Shown: positions 17,005-27,153, counted from the first letter of the stretch. The stretch: DNA of 39,166 nt from Pseudomonadota bacterium (GCA_025357635.1 JANXOV010000011.1:1-39166); one strand, 5' to 3'. Notes: generated by a model not told the origin, from the sequence alone. Translations and numbers: made by a program.

Positions 17005-18180
17005 TTAGGTCAACGCATCAATGGCCTCATCGAGTCCGCCCAGCGTCAGAGGATACATCCGCCCCTCCAGCAGTTCGCGCGTGATCGCAATGGATTGCGT
17101 GTAGCGCCAGCGCTCGCGCGGTTGCGGATTGAGCCAGGCAAACTTTCGGTAGGTCTGCATCAGGCGCTGCAGCCATACGCGCCCCGGTTCTTCATTCCAA
17201 TGTTCGATGCTGCCGCCCGGCTGCTCGATCTCGTACGGGCTCATGGTGGCATCGCCCACCAGGATCAGTTTGTAGTCCGCAGCGTAAGTGCGCGTCAATT
17301 CGTGCGTGCTCATGTTCACATTGAAGCGGCGCCGATTGTCGCGCCAGAGCTTTTCATAGACGAAGTTGTGGAAGTAAAAGGACTCCAGATGCTTGAACTC
17401 GCTGCGGGCGGCGGAGAAAAGCTCTTCGCAGACGCGAACATGGTCGTCCATCGAACCCCCGACATCCAGCAGCAGCAGCACTTTGACGGCGTTGTGGCGC
17501 TCCGGAACCATCTTGATGTCGAGCCACCCGCCGGAGCGGGCCGTGGCATCGATGGTGTCGGGCAGATCCAGTTCGGTGGCGGCCCCGCGCCGCGCGAAGC
17601 GGCGCAGGCCGCGCAGCGCGAGCTTGATGTTGCGCGTGCCGAGTTCGACGCCGTCGTCGAGGTTGGCATACTCACGCTTGTCCCATACCTTCACCGCAGT
17701 TCGATTGCGTGAGGAGTCCTGACCGATTCGCACCCCTTCAGGGTTGTAGCCATAGGCGCCGAAGGGCGAGGTGCCGGCGGTGCCGATCCACTTGCCGCCG
17801 CCTTGATGCCGGCCCTTCTGCTCTTCCAGGCGTTTCTTGAGCGTCTCCATCAGCTTGTCCCAGCCGCCCATTGCCTGGATCTTGGCCTTTTCCTCATCGC
17901 TCAGGTTCTTTTCGGCCAGCTTTTGCAGCCAGTCCGCGGGGAGGTCCTTGGACAGCACGGCAAAATTGCCTTCCACCCCCTTGAAGAAGGCAGCGAAGGC
18001 GCGGTCGAAGCGGTCGTAGTAGCGCTCGTCCTTTACCAGGCAGGTGCGCGCCAGGTAATAAAAACGTTCAGCGCTCGCCTCGCCCACGCCCTTGGACAGG
18101 GCTTCCAGAAGGCCCAGGAACTCGAGGATCGACACCGGCACGCCGGCGGTGCGCAGCAGAAAAAAAAACTTAACGAGCAT
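17005..18180 (-). CDS. VWA domain-containing protein, CoxE-like
   Basis: This 391-residue protein has a C-terminal von Willebrand A domain whose MIDAS motif is LLLDVGGSMDDH (Asp239, Gly241, Ser243), so the first Ser of DxSxS is Gly. The N-terminal half (FFFLLRTAGVPVSILEFLGLLEAL...) resembles the CoxE-like family, and a central segment (ERFYYLARTCLVKDERYYDRFDRAFAAFF) is typical of these proteins. Such proteins pair with MoxR AAA+ ATPases as chaperones that insert metals or mature protein complexes; the client here is unknown. ATG 18180 overlaps the moxR stop by 11 bases. Codons 5-7 are an uninterrupted run of nine T, a possible slippage site. Confidence 0.85.
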   Translation of the reverse strand: MLVKFFFLLRTAGVPVSILEFLGLLEALSKGVGEASAERFYYLARTCLVKDERYYDRFDRAFAAFFKGVEGNFAVLSKDLPADWLQKLAEKNLSDEEKAKIQAMGGWDKLMETLKKRLEEQKGRHQGGGKWIGTAGTSPFGAYGYNPEGVRIGQDSSRNRTAVKVWDKREYANLDDGVELGTRNIKLALRGLRRFARRGAATELDLPDTIDATARSGGWLDIKMVPERHNAVKVLLLLDVGGSMDDHVRVCEELFSAARSEFKHLESFYFHNFVYEKLWRDNRRRFNVNMSTHELTRTYAADYKLILVGDATMSPYEIEQPGGSIEHWNEEPGRVWLQRLMQTYRKFAWLNPQPRERWRYTQSIAITRELLEGRMYPLTLGGLDEAIDALT

Positions 18181-19024
18181 TCCGGCGATTGAGAAACAGC
18201 AATTGTTCGAACAGATGCACGTCCTGCTCATTCTTCAGCAACGCCCCGTACAGCGGCGGAATGAACTTGTGCGCATCATCCGTGCGCAGCGCTTCGGGGG
18301 AGATGTCTTCGGCCACCAGCAGCTTGATCCAATCAAGCAGCTCGGAAGTCGAGGGTTTCTTTTTCAAGCCGGGAACTTCGCGCACCTTGAAGAACATCGT
18401 CAGCGCTTCGCGCAGCAGATCCTTTTTCAAGCCGGGAAAATGCACATCGATGATGCGCAGCATGGTGTCTTCATCGGGAAAGCGGATGTAGTGAAAAAAG
18501 CAGCGCCGCAGGAATGCATCGGGCAGCTCTTTTTCGTTGTTGCTGGTGATGATGATGAAGGGGCGGTGCTTGGCGCGCACGGTCTGCCGGGTCTCATAGA
18601 CGTAGAAATCCATGCGGTCGATTTCGCGCAGCAGATCGTTTGGAAACTCGATGTCCGCCTTGTCGATCTCATCGATGAGCAGCACCGGCTGCGTCTCGCA
18701 ATCGAACGCCTCCCACAACTTGCCCTTGAGGATGTAATTTGAAATATCCTGGACGCGTGACTCGCCCAGCTGGGAATCGCGCAAGCGCGACACCGCATCG
18801 TATTCGTACAATCCCTGCTGCGCCTTGGTCGTGGATTTGACGTGCCACTCGAACAGCGGCATGCCCAGCGCACGCGCCACTTCGGCGGCGAGCAGGGTCT
18901 TGCCGGTGCCCGGCTCGCCCTTGATCAGCAGCGGTCGGGACAGAGTGATGGAGGCGTTCACCGCCGACATCAATTCTTCGGTGGCGACGTACTGATCGGT
19001 TCCCCGGAACGATGGTTTGCTCAT
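18170..19024 (-). CDS. MoxR-family AAA+ ATPase
   Basis: This 284-residue protein is a MoxR-type AAA+ ATPase. Walker A is GEPGTGKT (36-43), Walker B is VLLIDEIDKAD (about 111), sensor 1 is in FIIITSNNEKELPDAFLRRCFFHY with the arginine finger, and the C-terminal lid follows. MoxR ATPases work with VWA partners such as the adjacent gene, with which it overlaps by 11 bases. Its start lies one base after the pyk stop, so it is almost certainly co-transcribed with the glycolytic genes. I cannot name its client. Confidence 0.92.
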   Translation of the reverse strand: MSKPSFRGTDQYVATEELMSAVNASITLSRPLLIKGEPGTGKTLLAAEVARALGMPLFEWHVKSTTKAQQGLYEYDAVSRLRDSQLGESRVQDISNYILKGKLWEAFDCETQPVLLIDEIDKADIEFPNDLLREIDRMDFYVYETRQTVRAKHRPFIIITSNNEKELPDAFLRRCFFHYIRFPDEDTMLRIIDVHFPGLKKDLLREALTMFFKVREVPGLKKKPSTSELLDWIKLLVAEDISPEALRTDDAHKFIPPLYGALLKNEQDVHLFEQLLFLNRRNAR

Positions 19025-19025
19025 G

Positions 19026-20468
19026 TCAACTGCGGGTCACGCGCAGAATCTGCATGGAATTGGTGCCGCCGGAAACGCCGGATAGCTCGCCCTTGGTCAG
19101 GATCACCAGATCATTCTCCTCGACGAGCTTGAGTTCCAACAGCAGGTGGAACACCGAGTAGTACAGGATTTCCGCATCACCGTGGGTGACGTCGTACGCC
19201 ACCGGGTAGACGCCGCGGTACAGCGTCACGCGGCAGCGCGTGATCTCATGGCGGGTGAAGGCATAGATGGGGATGTCGGAGCGCACGCGCGACATCCAAA
19301 GCGTGGTCGAGCCCGACTCGGTCAAGGCGACGATGGCCTTCACGTGCAGGTGATTGGCCGCGTGCATGACTGCCGCCGCGATGGCCTCGTCCGTGCGTTC
19401 GAAATAGCCTTCGATGCGCTGGCGCGATCGCGAGTGCGACAATTGATACTTTTCCGCTCCCACGATGACCTGCGACATGGCCTCGACCACCTTGATCGGG
19501 TGCTTGCCCGAGGCCGTCTCCGCCGACAACATCACCGCGTCGCTGCCGTCCATCACCGCATTGGCGACATCGGAAACCTCGGCGCGCGTCGGGATGGAGT
19601 TGACGATCATGGATTCCATCATCTGCGTCGCGGTGATGACGACCTTGTTCTGGGCACGCGCCTCCAGGATGATCTGCTTCTGCAGTCCGGCCAGTTCAGC
19701 AAATCCCATCTCCACGCCCAGATCACCGCGTGCGACCATCACCGCATCGCTGGCGCCGACGACTTCGACAAGGTTCTTGATGGCCTCGGCCCGCTCGATC
19801 TTGGCCACCAGCAGTCCATGGCCGCCGGCCTTGCGCAGCAACGCGCGCGCCTCGTTCATGTCCCCGGCATCGCGCGCGAACGACACGGCCAGGTAGTCCA
19901 CCTTCAATCCGGCCGCGGCCGTGATGTCGGCGCGGTCCTTGTCGGTGAGCGCGCCGGCGGACAGGCCGCCGCCCTGGCGGTTGATGCCCTTGTTGTTGCC
20001 CAGTTCGCCGCCGACCAGCACCACAGTGTAGATGCGCGTGCCATCGACGCGCACCACTTGCAGACTGATCTGACCATCGTTGAGCAGCAGCACGTCGTCG
20101 ATCTGCACATCGGCGGGAAGCGCCTTGTAAGTGATGCCAACGGATTCCGCCGTGCCCGCCTCAGGTCCAAGGGCCGCATCGAGCACGAAGCCGGCGCCTT
20201 CGTCCAACATGACCTTGCCGCCGACGAAGCGGTCGATACGAATCTTGGGGCCCTGCAGATCGCCCAATATGCCCACATAGCAGCCGGCGCGCGCCGCGGC
20301 CTCGCGGATCATGCCGACGCGCCTGGCATGATCGGCAATCTGCCCGTGGGAGAAGTTGATGCGCACGACGTCGACGCCGGCCTTGACCATCTCCATCAGC
20401 ACTTTAGGATCGTCAGTCGCAGGGCCGAGTGTTGCGAGAATCTTGGTGCGGCGTCGAAAAGAATTCAC
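19026..20468 (-). CDS. pyk: Pyruvate kinase
   Basis: This 480-residue protein makes ATP and pyruvate from PEP and ADP. It opens [16 protein letters not shown] and shows [29 protein letters not shown] with the catalytic Lys, the [16 protein letters not shown] active-site motif, and [10 protein letters not shown]. The C-terminal effector domain (about 350-480) is complete. The N-terminal B domain is of normal size. Its start overlaps the pgk stop by four bases and its stop abuts the moxR start, in the order tkt-gap-pgk-pyk. PEP-consuming partners of the PPi cycle, such as PPDK, are not in the window. Confidence 0.97.
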   Translation of the reverse strand: MNSFRRRTKILATLGPATDDPKVLMEMVKAGVDVVRINFSHGQIADHARRVGMIREAAARAGCYVGILGDLQGPKIRIDRFVGGKVMLDEGAGFVLDAALGPEAGTAESVGITYKALPADVQIDDVLLLNDGQISLQVVRVDGTRIYTVVLVGGELGNNKGINRQGGGLSAGALTDKDRADITAAAGLKVDYLAVSFARDAGDMNEARALLRKAGGHGLLVAKIERAEAIKNLVEVVGASDAVMVARGDLGVEMGFAELAGLQKQIILEARAQNKVVITATQMMESMIVNSIPTRAEVSDVANAVMDGSDAVMLSAETASGKHPIKVVEAMSQVIVGAEKYQLSHSRSRQRIEGYFERTDEAIAAAVMHAANHLHVKAIVALTESGSTTLWMSRVRSDIPIYAFTRHEITRCRVTLYRGVYPVAYDVTHGDAEILYYSVFHLLLELKLVEENDLVILTKGELSGVSGGTNSMQILRVTRS

Positions 20469-21640
20469 GCGGCTCGCTGCTCCAGGATCTCCACGGCGGG
20501 CAATTTCTTGCCCTCGACGAACTCCAGAAACGCACCCCCACCGGTGGAGATGTAGGAAATGCCTTCTTCGACTCCGTATTTTTCGATGGCAGCCAGCGTG
20601 TCACCGCCACCGGCTAGCGAAAATGCGCCGCTGCGGGCGATGGCGTTCGCCAGAGTGCGGGTGCCTTCCCCAAACTGATCGAATTCGAACACGCCGATCG
20701 GCCCGTTCCACAAGATGGTGCCGGCGGATGCCATCAAAGCACTGAGCCGTTCGGCGGAATCGGGGCCGATGTCGAGAATCATCTCGCCGGGCGCGACATC
20801 GGTGACTGCTTTGACATCGGCTTCGGCAGTTGCTGAAAATTCTTTGGCCACCACGACATCCGTGGGCATGGGGATTTCGATGCCACGCCTGGCGGACTGG
20901 TCCAGCAACCGCCTGGCAATGTCGAGCATTTCCGGCTCGTACAATGACTTGCCCACCTTGAAGCCCAACGCCGCGAGAAAAGTGTTGGCGATGCCGCCGC
21001 CCACGATCAATTGGTCGACCTTGGCCAGCAGCGACTCCAGAACCGTAAGCTTGGTGGAGACTTTGGAGCCGGCGACGATGGCCACCAGCGGCCGTGCCGG
21101 CTTTTCCAGCGCGGTTTCCAACGCCGTCAACTCGCTGACGAGCAAGGGGCCGGCGCAGGCGATGGGTGCGTATTTGGCCACGCCGTGGGTGCTGGCCTCG
21201 GCGCGATGCGCCGTGCCGAATGCATCCATGACGTAGACATCGCACAGCGCAGCCATCTGCCGGGCCAGATCGTCGCTGTTCTTCTTCTCGCCCTTGTTGA
21301 AGCGCACATTTTCCAGCAGCACGACCTGCCCCGCCGCGACCTGAACGCCCTTGAGCCAGTCGCGTTTGAGTTCCACCGGCATGCCGAGCAGATCTGCCAG
21401 GCGCTTGGCTACCGGCGCAAGCGAAGACTCCTCGGCAAAAACGCCCTCCTCCGGCCGGCCGAGGTGCGACATGATCATCACCCGAGCCTTCGCATCCAGC
21501 GCCTGCCTGATCGTGGGCAGCGCTGCGCGGATGCGCGCATCACTGGTGATGGCCCCGCCCTTGACGGGCACGTTCAAGTCTTCGCGGATCAGCACGCGCT
21601 GATCGCGAAGATTGCAGTCACTCATTTTTATGACTTTCAC
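20465..21640 (-). CDS. pgk: Phosphoglycerate kinase
   Basis: This 391-residue monomeric enzyme interconverts 1,3-bisphosphoglycerate and 3-phosphoglycerate with ATP. N-terminal [26 protein letters not shown] and [10 protein letters not shown] bind phosphoglycerate; C-terminal [20 protein letters not shown] and [13 protein letters not shown] bind nucleotide. GTG 21640 is chosen because the resulting start, [11 protein letters not shown], aligns with E. coli Pgk (MSVIKMTDLDL); an ATG at 21625 is the alternative. It lies 16 bases after gap and overlaps pyk. Confidence 0.96.
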   Translation of the reverse strand: MKVIKMSDCNLRDQRVLIREDLNVPVKGGAITSDARIRAALPTIRQALDAKARVMIMSHLGRPEEGVFAEESSLAPVAKRLADLLGMPVELKRDWLKGVQVAAGQVVLLENVRFNKGEKKNSDDLARQMAALCDVYVMDAFGTAHRAEASTHGVAKYAPIACAGPLLVSELTALETALEKPARPLVAIVAGSKVSTKLTVLESLLAKVDQLIVGGGIANTFLAALGFKVGKSLYEPEMLDIARRLLDQSARRGIEIPMPTDVVVAKEFSATAEADVKAVTDVAPGEMILDIGPDSAERLSALMASAGTILWNGPIGVFEFDQFGEGTRTLANAIARSGAFSLAGGGDTLAAIEKYGVEEGISYISTGGGAFLEFVEGKKLPAVEILEQRAA

Positions 21641-21656
21641 GGGCTGGCGGATACGC

Positions 21657-22670
21657 TTATTTGATCTTGGACCAGGCGAGGGTGGTGTCGAGCATGCGAT
21701 TCGAGAAACCCCATTCGTTGTCGTACCAGGAGCAGACCTTCACAAGCGTTCCCTGGATGACCTTGGTCAGACTCGAGTCGTAGGTGGATGAGGCCGGATC
21801 GTGATTGAAGTCCACTGACACCAGCGGCTGGTCATTGTAGGCCAAGATGCCTTTGAATGCGCCATCGGCGGCGGACTTGACGATCTGATTGATCTCTTCG
21901 ACGCCGGTCTTGCGTGCTGCAGTGAAGGTCAGATCCACCAGCGAGACGTTGATGGTCGGAACGCGGATGGCGAAGCCATCGAGCTTGCCCGCAAGCTCCG
22001 GCAGCACCAGACCCACCGCCGCCGCAGCGCCGGTCTTGGTCGGAATCATGGACATGGTCGCCGAACGCGCGCGCCGCAAGTCCGAGTGATAGACATCGGT
22101 CAACACCTGATCGTTGGTATACGAATGCACCGTAGTCATAACGCCGGCAACGATGCCGATCTTGTCATGCAGCACCTTGGCGAGCGGCGCCAGACAGTTG
22201 GTCGTGCACGAGGCATTGGAGATGACGGTGTCGGAGGCCTTGAGAACGCCGTGATTGACGCCGTAGACCACGGTTGCGTCCACATCATCGCCGCCCGGCG
22301 CCGAAATGACGACCTTCTTGGCGCCGGCCGCAATGTGAGCGGAAGCCTTGGCCTTGCTGGTGAACAGTCCGGTGCATTCGAGCACGACCTCCACGCCCAG
22401 CTCGCCCCAGGGCAGCTTGGTGGGATCGCGCTGCGCGACCACCCGGATGCGGTCGCCGTTGACGACCATCGAATCGCCGTCGACATGCACGTCGGCGCGG
22501 AAACGGCCGTGCGCGGTGTCGAAGCGCGTCAGGTAGGCATTGGTGTTGGCATCACCCAGATCGTTGATGGCAACGATTTGAATCTCGTGTGTGCGCTTGG
22601 CCTCGTATAGAGCCCGCAGAATATTGCGGCCGATGCGGCCATAACCATTGATGCCAACCTTGATCGCCAT
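21657..22670 (-). CDS. gap: Glyceraldehyde-3-phosphate dehydrogenase, type I
   Basis: This 337-residue enzyme oxidises glyceraldehyde 3-phosphate with NAD. It starts [19 protein letters not shown] (Rossmann fold), and INDLGD carries the Asp that favours NAD over NADP. The catalytic Cys155 is in [12 protein letters not shown], and VHSYTNDQ holds the active-site His. The C-terminal [15 protein letters not shown] is invariant in the family. It lies 21 bases after tkt. Confidence 0.97.
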   Translation of the reverse strand: MAIKVGINGYGRIGRNILRALYEAKRTHEIQIVAINDLGDANTNAYLTRFDTAHGRFRADVHVDGDSMVVNGDRIRVVAQRDPTKLPWGELGVEVVLECTGLFTSKAKASAHIAAGAKKVVISAPGGDDVDATVVYGVNHGVLKASDTVISNASCTTNCLAPLAKVLHDKIGIVAGVMTTVHSYTNDQVLTDVYHSDLRRARSATMSMIPTKTGAAAAVGLVLPELAGKLDGFAIRVPTINVSLVDLTFTAARKTGVEEINQIVKSAADGAFKGILAYNDQPLVSVDFNHDPASSTYDSSLTKVIQGTLVKVCSWYDNEWGFSNRMLDTTLAWSKIK

Positions 22671-22691
22671 GTGTCAGATCCTCGCTTCGTG

Positions 22692-24692
22692 TTAGTTCTT
22701 CAATACCGCTTCGATGTTTTCCCGGACGTTCTCGACGCTGAAACCATAGCGTTTGAACAGGTCCTTGGCCGGCGCGGACGCGCCGAAATGATCGATGCCG
22801 ATGACGCGTCCCTGCAGTCCGACATACCGCCACCAGGAATCGCGGGCGCCGGCTTCCACCGCGACGCGGCACGTCACGCCGGCCGGCAGCACGGACTCGC
22901 GGTATGCCGCATCCTGCCGTTCGAACACCGTGGTGCTGGGCACGGACACGAGTCGGATGCGGCGCCCTTGCGCATTCATGGCGCGCACCGCCTCAGCCGC
23001 GATCCCGACCTCCGAACCGCTGGCCAGCACCAGCGCTTCAGGTGTTCCGGGCGGATCGATCAGCACGTACGCGCCGCGCTGGATCAAGGCCACCTGCTCC
23101 GGCTGGCGCGGCTCACAGTTCAACGATTGCCGCGTGAGTATCAGACAGGCGGGCCGCTGCCGCTGCAGGATGCTGGCGCCCCAGGCCGCCGAGGTTTCCA
23201 CCGAATCGCAGGGACGCCACACGTCCAGATCCGGGATCAGGCGCAGGCTTGCAACGTGTTCGATGGGCTGATGCGTGGGCCCATCCTCGCCCAGACCGAT
23301 GGAATCGTGCGTGTACACGAACACCACGCCCTGGCGCATGAGCGCCGCCATGCGCACGGCGTTGCGCGCGTAGTCCGAAAACGTCAGGAATGTGCCGCCG
23401 TAGGCGATGAACCCACCGTGCAAGCTGACGCCGACGAGAATGGCCGACATGCCAAATTCGCGCACGCCGAAGTGCACGTAGTTCCCGCCAGGCAGCGCCG
23501 GCGTCAAAATGGTGGAGTCCGTGCGCAGGGTGCCGTTGGAGGGCGTCAAATCGGCCGAACCGCCGATCAGTTCAGGCAACGCGGGACCGAAGGCATTGAG
23601 CGCGGCTTGCGAGGATTGGCGCGTGGCGAGCGCCTGAGCCGCGGCTTGCGCCTTGGCCGTCTCAGCCCGCGAAAGCGACTCGAATCCCACCGGAAGATCG
23701 CCGCGCATGCGGCGCTCCAGTTCCGCGGCCAACTCGGGGAACTCGTCCCGATACTTTTTGTACCGGTCCTGCCACTCCTGCTCGAGTTTGGCGCCCTTGC
23801 CGCGGCAATCCCAGGCCTCCTTGATGTCCGAGGGGATCTCGAACGGCGGCGCCGTCCAGCCGAGAAATTTGCGCGTGGCGGCAATTTCCTCGGCCCCCAT
23901 CGCCTCGCCGTGCATCACTTTGGTGCCCTGCTTGTTCGGCGCGCCCCAGCCGATGATGGTCTGAGCGCAGATCAGCGTGGGCCGCCGGGTTTCAGCTCGC
24001 GCCTGCGCCAGCGCCGCCGCCACCGCCGCCGCATCGTGTCCGTCGACCTTGGGAATGACGTGCCAGCCGTAGGCAGCAAAGCGTTGCGCCGTATCGTCGG
24101 TGAACCAACCTTGAACTTTGCCGTCTATTGAAATGCCATTGTCGTCATAGATCGCAATGAGTTTGCCCAATTGCTGGTTGCCCGCAAATGAGCAGGCCTC
24201 ATGCGAAACGCCTTCCATCAGGCAGCCATCGCCAAGGAAAACGTAGGTATGGTGGTCGAGGACGGCGTGGCCGGGGCGATTGAACGTGGCCGCCAGCGAT
24301 CGCTCCGCCAGCGCCATACCCACGGCGTTGGCAAGGCCCTGGCCCAAGGGTCCGGTGGTGGTTTCGATGCCCAGGTGCGGTTCGTGCTCGGGATGGCCGG
24401 GGGTCTTGGAGCCGAATTGCCGGAAACGGCGGATTTCGTCCATCGCGAGGGGATAACCGGTCAAATGCAGCAGCGAATAGATCAGCATCGACGCGTGGCC
24501 ATTGGACAGAACGAAGCGGTCGCGGTCCCACCAGGTCGGATTGGCCGGATTATGTTTCAGCACCTCACGCCAAAGCACCTCGGCGATGTCGGCCATGCCC
24601 ATGGGGGCCCCCGGATGCCCGGAATTGGCCTGCTGCACGGCGTCCATGGTCAATGCGCGGATGGCGTTCGCAAGTTCGCGGCGAGTGGGCAT
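22692..24692 (-). CDS. tkt: Transketolase
   Basis: This 666-residue thiamine-diphosphate enzyme moves two-carbon units between sugar phosphates in the pentose phosphate and, where present, Calvin cycles. The TPP motif is [39 protein letters not shown]-terminal [16 protein letters not shown] and [17 protein letters not shown], and the central [19 protein letters not shown], are diagnostic. All three domains are complete. It begins the six-gene block tkt-gap-pgk-pyk-moxR-VWA. A possible -10 box, TATAGT, lies at 24723-24718, 26 bases upstream, with no clear -35. Confidence 0.97.
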   Translation of the reverse strand: MPTRRELANAIRALTMDAVQQANSGHPGAPMGMADIAEVLWREVLKHNPANPTWWDRDRFVLSNGHASMLIYSLLHLTGYPLAMDEIRRFRQFGSKTPGHPEHEPHLGIETTTGPLGQGLANAVGMALAERSLAATFNRPGHAVLDHHTYVFLGDGCLMEGVSHEACSFAGNQQLGKLIAIYDDNGISIDGKVQGWFTDDTAQRFAAYGWHVIPKVDGHDAAAVAAALAQARAETRRPTLICAQTIIGWGAPNKQGTKVMHGEAMGAEEIAATRKFLGWTAPPFEIPSDIKEAWDCRGKGAKLEQEWQDRYKKYRDEFPELAAELERRMRGDLPVGFESLSRAETAKAQAAAQALATRQSSQAALNAFGPALPELIGGSADLTPSNGTLRTDSTILTPALPGGNYVHFGVREFGMSAILVGVSLHGGFIAYGGTFLTFSDYARNAVRMAALMRQGVVFVYTHDSIGLGEDGPTHQPIEHVASLRLIPDLDVWRPCDSVETSAAWGASILQRQRPACLILTRQSLNCEPRQPEQVALIQRGAYVLIDPPGTPEALVLASGSEVGIAAEAVRAMNAQGRRIRLVSVPSTTVFERQDAAYRESVLPAGVTCRVAVEAGARDSWWRYVGLQGRVIGIDHFGASAPAKDLFKRYGFSVENVRENIEAVLKN

Positions 24693-24861
24693 AAATGGCT
24701 ATCCGGGGAAAGCGGGGACTATATTGTCCTTGAAGCGCACTCGACCGGCAATCACAAAACGCGACGTGAGTCCGCTTGTTCGGGGCCGGTGTCGGGCGGT
24801 GCGCACACTCCGAAATGACCATGGCATGACTCAGTTCAACAATCGCTCCGGGACACTTTGC

Positions 24862-24867
24862 TAGCAT
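24862..24867 (+). promoter_or_regulatory. Candidate -10 box of the cpdA gene
   Basis: TAGCAT at 24862-24867 lies seven bases before the ATG at 24875, in a 180-base divergent gap after tkt. If used, transcription would start at or beside the ATG. No good -35 hexamer is present, and the rest of the gap (24693-24861) shows nothing else I can support beyond the tkt -10 box. Confidence 0.25.
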
Positions 24868-24874
24868 GCCCGTG

Positions 24875-25639
24875 ATGAACATTTTGCAGTTTACCGATCC
24901 GCACTTGTATGGCCGAATCGACGGCAAGCTGCGCGGCGTGGAAACCGACACGACCTTGCGCGCCGTGATGGCCGATGCGTTTGCCAACTGCCCGGACCAT
25001 GCTGCACTGCTGGTCACCGGTGACCTCGTGCAGGACGACCCGGCCGGCTACATCCGATTCCGCCAGATTTTCGGCGGCCTGCAAAAGCCGGTGCTGTGCG
25101 TGCCTGGCAATCACGACATTCCCGATGCGATGCGCGCTGAATTGCGCGGCGCGCCGTTCCAGATTGGCGGCACGTTTCACGCCGAAGGCTGGCAGATCGT
25201 GATGCTGGACAGCTATGAGGAAGGCGAAGTCGGCGGCCGGCTCAGTCAACAGGAACTCGAAAGACTCGACGATGCGCTCACCCAATCCAGCACGCACGCA
25301 CTGGTGTGCCTGCATCACCACCCGGTGCACATGCGCAGCCGCTGGCTGGACGGCATCGGGCTTGCCAATGCGGAGGACTTCTGGCGCATCCTGGACTTGC
25401 ACCGGCACGTGCGCGGCGTCGCCTGGGGCCACGTTCATCAGGACTTCCAGGGCCAGCGAGGTTCCGTAAGATTGTTTGCGACGCCCTCGACCGGCGCTCA
25501 GTTTCTTCCCGGCAGCGACAAGTTCGCCATCGACTCGCGCCCGCCCGCCTATCGCCGTTTCACGCTGGCGAAAGACGGCAGCATCGCCACCCAGGTGCAT
25601 TGGGTCACGGCGCCGGCGGCACGCCGCGCGACGGGGTGA
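24875..25639 (+). CDS. cpdA: CpdA-like 3',5'-cyclic-nucleotide phosphodiesterase (metallophosphoesterase)
   Basis: This 254-residue protein is a class III cyclic nucleotide phosphodiesterase of the calcineurin-like family. Metal ligands are visible in order: D-x-H in QFTDPHL, TGDLVQD, PGNHD, CLHHHPV and WGHVHQDF. The opening MNILQFTDPHLYG resembles E. coli CpdA and the length is right, so hydrolysis of cAMP is likely, but specificity is not proven by sequence. ATG 24875 is chosen; ATG 24866 would add three residues and overlap the -10-like box. Its stop overlaps the next gene's GTG in a GTGA. Confidence 0.85.
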   Translation: MNILQFTDPHLYGRIDGKLRGVETDTTLRAVMADAFANCPDHAALLVTGDLVQDDPAGYIRFRQIFGGLQKPVLCVPGNHDIPDAMRAELRGAPFQIGGTFHAEGWQIVMLDSYEEGEVGGRLSQQELERLDDALTQSSTHALVCLHHHPVHMRSRWLDGIGLANAEDFWRILDLHRHVRGVAWGHVHQDFQGQRGSVRLFATPSTGAQFLPGSDKFAIDSRPPAYRRFTLAKDGSIATQVHWVTAPAARRATG

Positions 25640-26553
25640 TCGCGCGCATGCTGCGCAAGCGGATTTCCCGCTTCATCGCGACGCGCGCACTGAGCGTCCT
25701 GCTGGCGCTGAGCGGGCTTGCGTTTGGTTCCGCCGCACACGCCGATTCCGAACGACACACGCTTTGGCAGATACAGGGCAAGCACAACATCGTGTACCTG
25801 CTCGGATCCATCCACGTGTTGCGCGACGCGGATTACCCGCTGCCCCCTGCGTTGCTTGCGGCCTACGCGAATTCCAAGGCCGTAGTGATGGAGATCGACC
25901 TGAGCGAGATGGAATCGCAAAACATCCAGCAGGAGATGCTCGCGGCCGCCTCGCTGCCGGAGGGCAAGACACTGCAGGGCATTCTGGGTCCCGCCCGCTA
26001 TCAGCGGGCCACCGCGTTGGCCGGCGAAGTCGGCGTCGATCTGGCCATCCTGGATCAGTTCGCGCCCTGGTTCGTGGCCGAGGCCGTCTCGCAAATGCAA
26101 TTGATGCAGCTGGGATTCGCGCCGAATGCGGGCGTGGAGATGTTCTTCATGGAACGCGCACGCACCGACGGCAAACCGATGCACGGCCTGGAAACCGCGC
26201 ATGATCAGATTGAGCTGTTCCAATCCATGTCGGATGAACGCCAGGCCGCGTATCTGCTGTCGAGCCTGAAAGAAGCCAAATCGCTGCCGACGCAGGTCGA
26301 TGCGATGGTGCGTGCCTGGCGGCGCGGCGACACTGCGTGGTTCGCCAGCCAACTGGAGCACGAATTCGAGGGCAATCCACGTCTGTACGAATCGGTGCTG
26401 GCGGCGCGCAACCGCAAATGGATTCCGGGAATCAAAGCCCTGTTGAACGATGACCGCAATTATCTGGTCATCGTCGGCGCAGGGCATCTGGCGGGCAAAG
26501 ACAGCGTCATCGATTTGTTGAAGCGCGATGGGGTCGACGCGCAGCAGCGGTAA
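25636..26553 (+). CDS. TraB/GumN family protein, exported
   Basis: This 305-residue protein belongs to the TraB/GumN (PrgY-like) family. A signal peptide spans MLRKRISRFIATRALSVLLALSGLAFGSAAHAD. The family core includes LWQIQGKHNIVYLLGSIHVLRDADYPLPPAL, an AVVMEIDLSEME segment with the conserved Glu, GVEMFFMERARTDGKPMHGLET, and the C-terminal RNYLVIVGAGHLAGKDSVIDLLKRDG. The GSIH and GAGHL motifs suggest a metal-dependent hydrolase fold; the biochemical role in bacteria is poorly known. GTG 25636 overlaps the cpdA stop (GTGA); ATG 25648 is the alternative. Convergent with the Spy-like gene. Confidence 0.85.
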   Translation: MIARMLRKRISRFIATRALSVLLALSGLAFGSAAHADSERHTLWQIQGKHNIVYLLGSIHVLRDADYPLPPALLAAYANSKAVVMEIDLSEMESQNIQQEMLAAASLPEGKTLQGILGPARYQRATALAGEVGVDLAILDQFAPWFVAEAVSQMQLMQLGFAPNAGVEMFFMERARTDGKPMHGLETAHDQIELFQSMSDERQAAYLLSSLKEAKSLPTQVDAMVRAWRRGDTAWFASQLEHEFEGNPRLYESVLAARNRKWIPGIKALLNDDRNYLVIVGAGHLAGKDSVIDLLKRDGVDAQQR

Positions 26554-26604
26554 AAGAACTGCGGCCGCGCTCGCCGGCGCACGGACGCAGCGGGCCCTGA
26601 GGCA

Positions 26605-27153
26605 TTACATCGGCGGCGAACCCTCCGGCGGCATCGGTGCGCCCGGCGGCAGTGGCGCATCCGGTGGCATCGGCGCATCTTCGTCCATGGGCGGCGGATG
26701 ATGCCGCCAATGCCCGGCGCCATCTTTCATGTGTTCGCACATTTTAGCCTGCATCTGTTCGAGCTGCGTGCGCTGCGCAGGTGTAAGGATGGCATACAGC
26801 CGCGCGTGCATGTCGCCTTGAGCGGATATCGCCTGCGTCATCAGCGAGCCGTTGGTCTGCGCCACCTGCGACACCAAAGCGCCGTAATTCGGATCATCCG
26901 GCTTGGTGGAATGCAGCTTTTCCATGTTGGTGCGCATCTGCTCATGCAGATTCTTGAGCGCAGGCCCCTGTGCCGCCATGATCGCATCGACCCTGGCCTT
27001 TTGATCCGCGCTCAAGCCGAGCTGCTCGAACATCTGCTCGGGCCCGCGATGATGTCCGCCGTGTTCGGCGGCGCTTGCTTGCGCCGCCGGCGCCATCGAG
27101 ACAGCGCCGAGCGCCATCAGCGCCACAGCGACGCTGGTACGAATTGCATTCAT
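26605..27153 (-). CDS. Spy/CpxP-like periplasmic protein with a Pro-rich tail
   Basis: This 182-residue protein has a signal peptide (about 1-29), a helical core with EQLGLSADQKARVDAIMA and an LTxxQ motif, LTPAQRTQLEQM (about 122-133), marking the Spy/CpxP family of periplasmic chaperones and stress sensors. The C-terminal 35 residues are Pro/Ala/Met-rich with three hexads of type DAPMPP, encoded by an 18-bp tandem repeat. A strong AAGGAG ribosome binding site precedes the ATG. It is divergent from the Cpx-like two-component genes, the same relation that cpxP has to cpxRA in E. coli, so it is likely controlled by them. Confidence 0.85.
   Translation of the reverse strand: MNAIRTSVAVALMALGAVSMAPAAQASAAEHGGHHRGPEQMFEQLGLSADQKARVDAIMAAQGPALKNLHEQMRTNMEKLHSTKPDDPNYGALVSQVAQTNGSLMTQAISAQGDMHARLYAILTPAQRTQLEQMQAKMCEHMKDGAGHWRHHPPPMDEDAPMPPDAPLPPGAPMPPEGSPPM
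26627..26680. repeat. 18-bp tandem repeat, three copies, inside the Spy-like gene
   Basis: Three contiguous 18-base units (26627-26644, 26645-26662, 26663-26680) differ by a few bases each. On the coding strand they give the hexads DAPMPP, DAPLPP and GAPMPP. Such in-frame repeats can expand or shrink without frameshift, changing the length of the Pro-rich tail. Confidence 0.75.

Noticed and set aside
26554-26604. GCGGCCGC-containing stretch between the gumN-like and spy-like genes as a terminator
   Set aside because: Only a short palindrome is present, with no extended stem or T-run; it may still act in RNA folding, but the sequence does not support a call.
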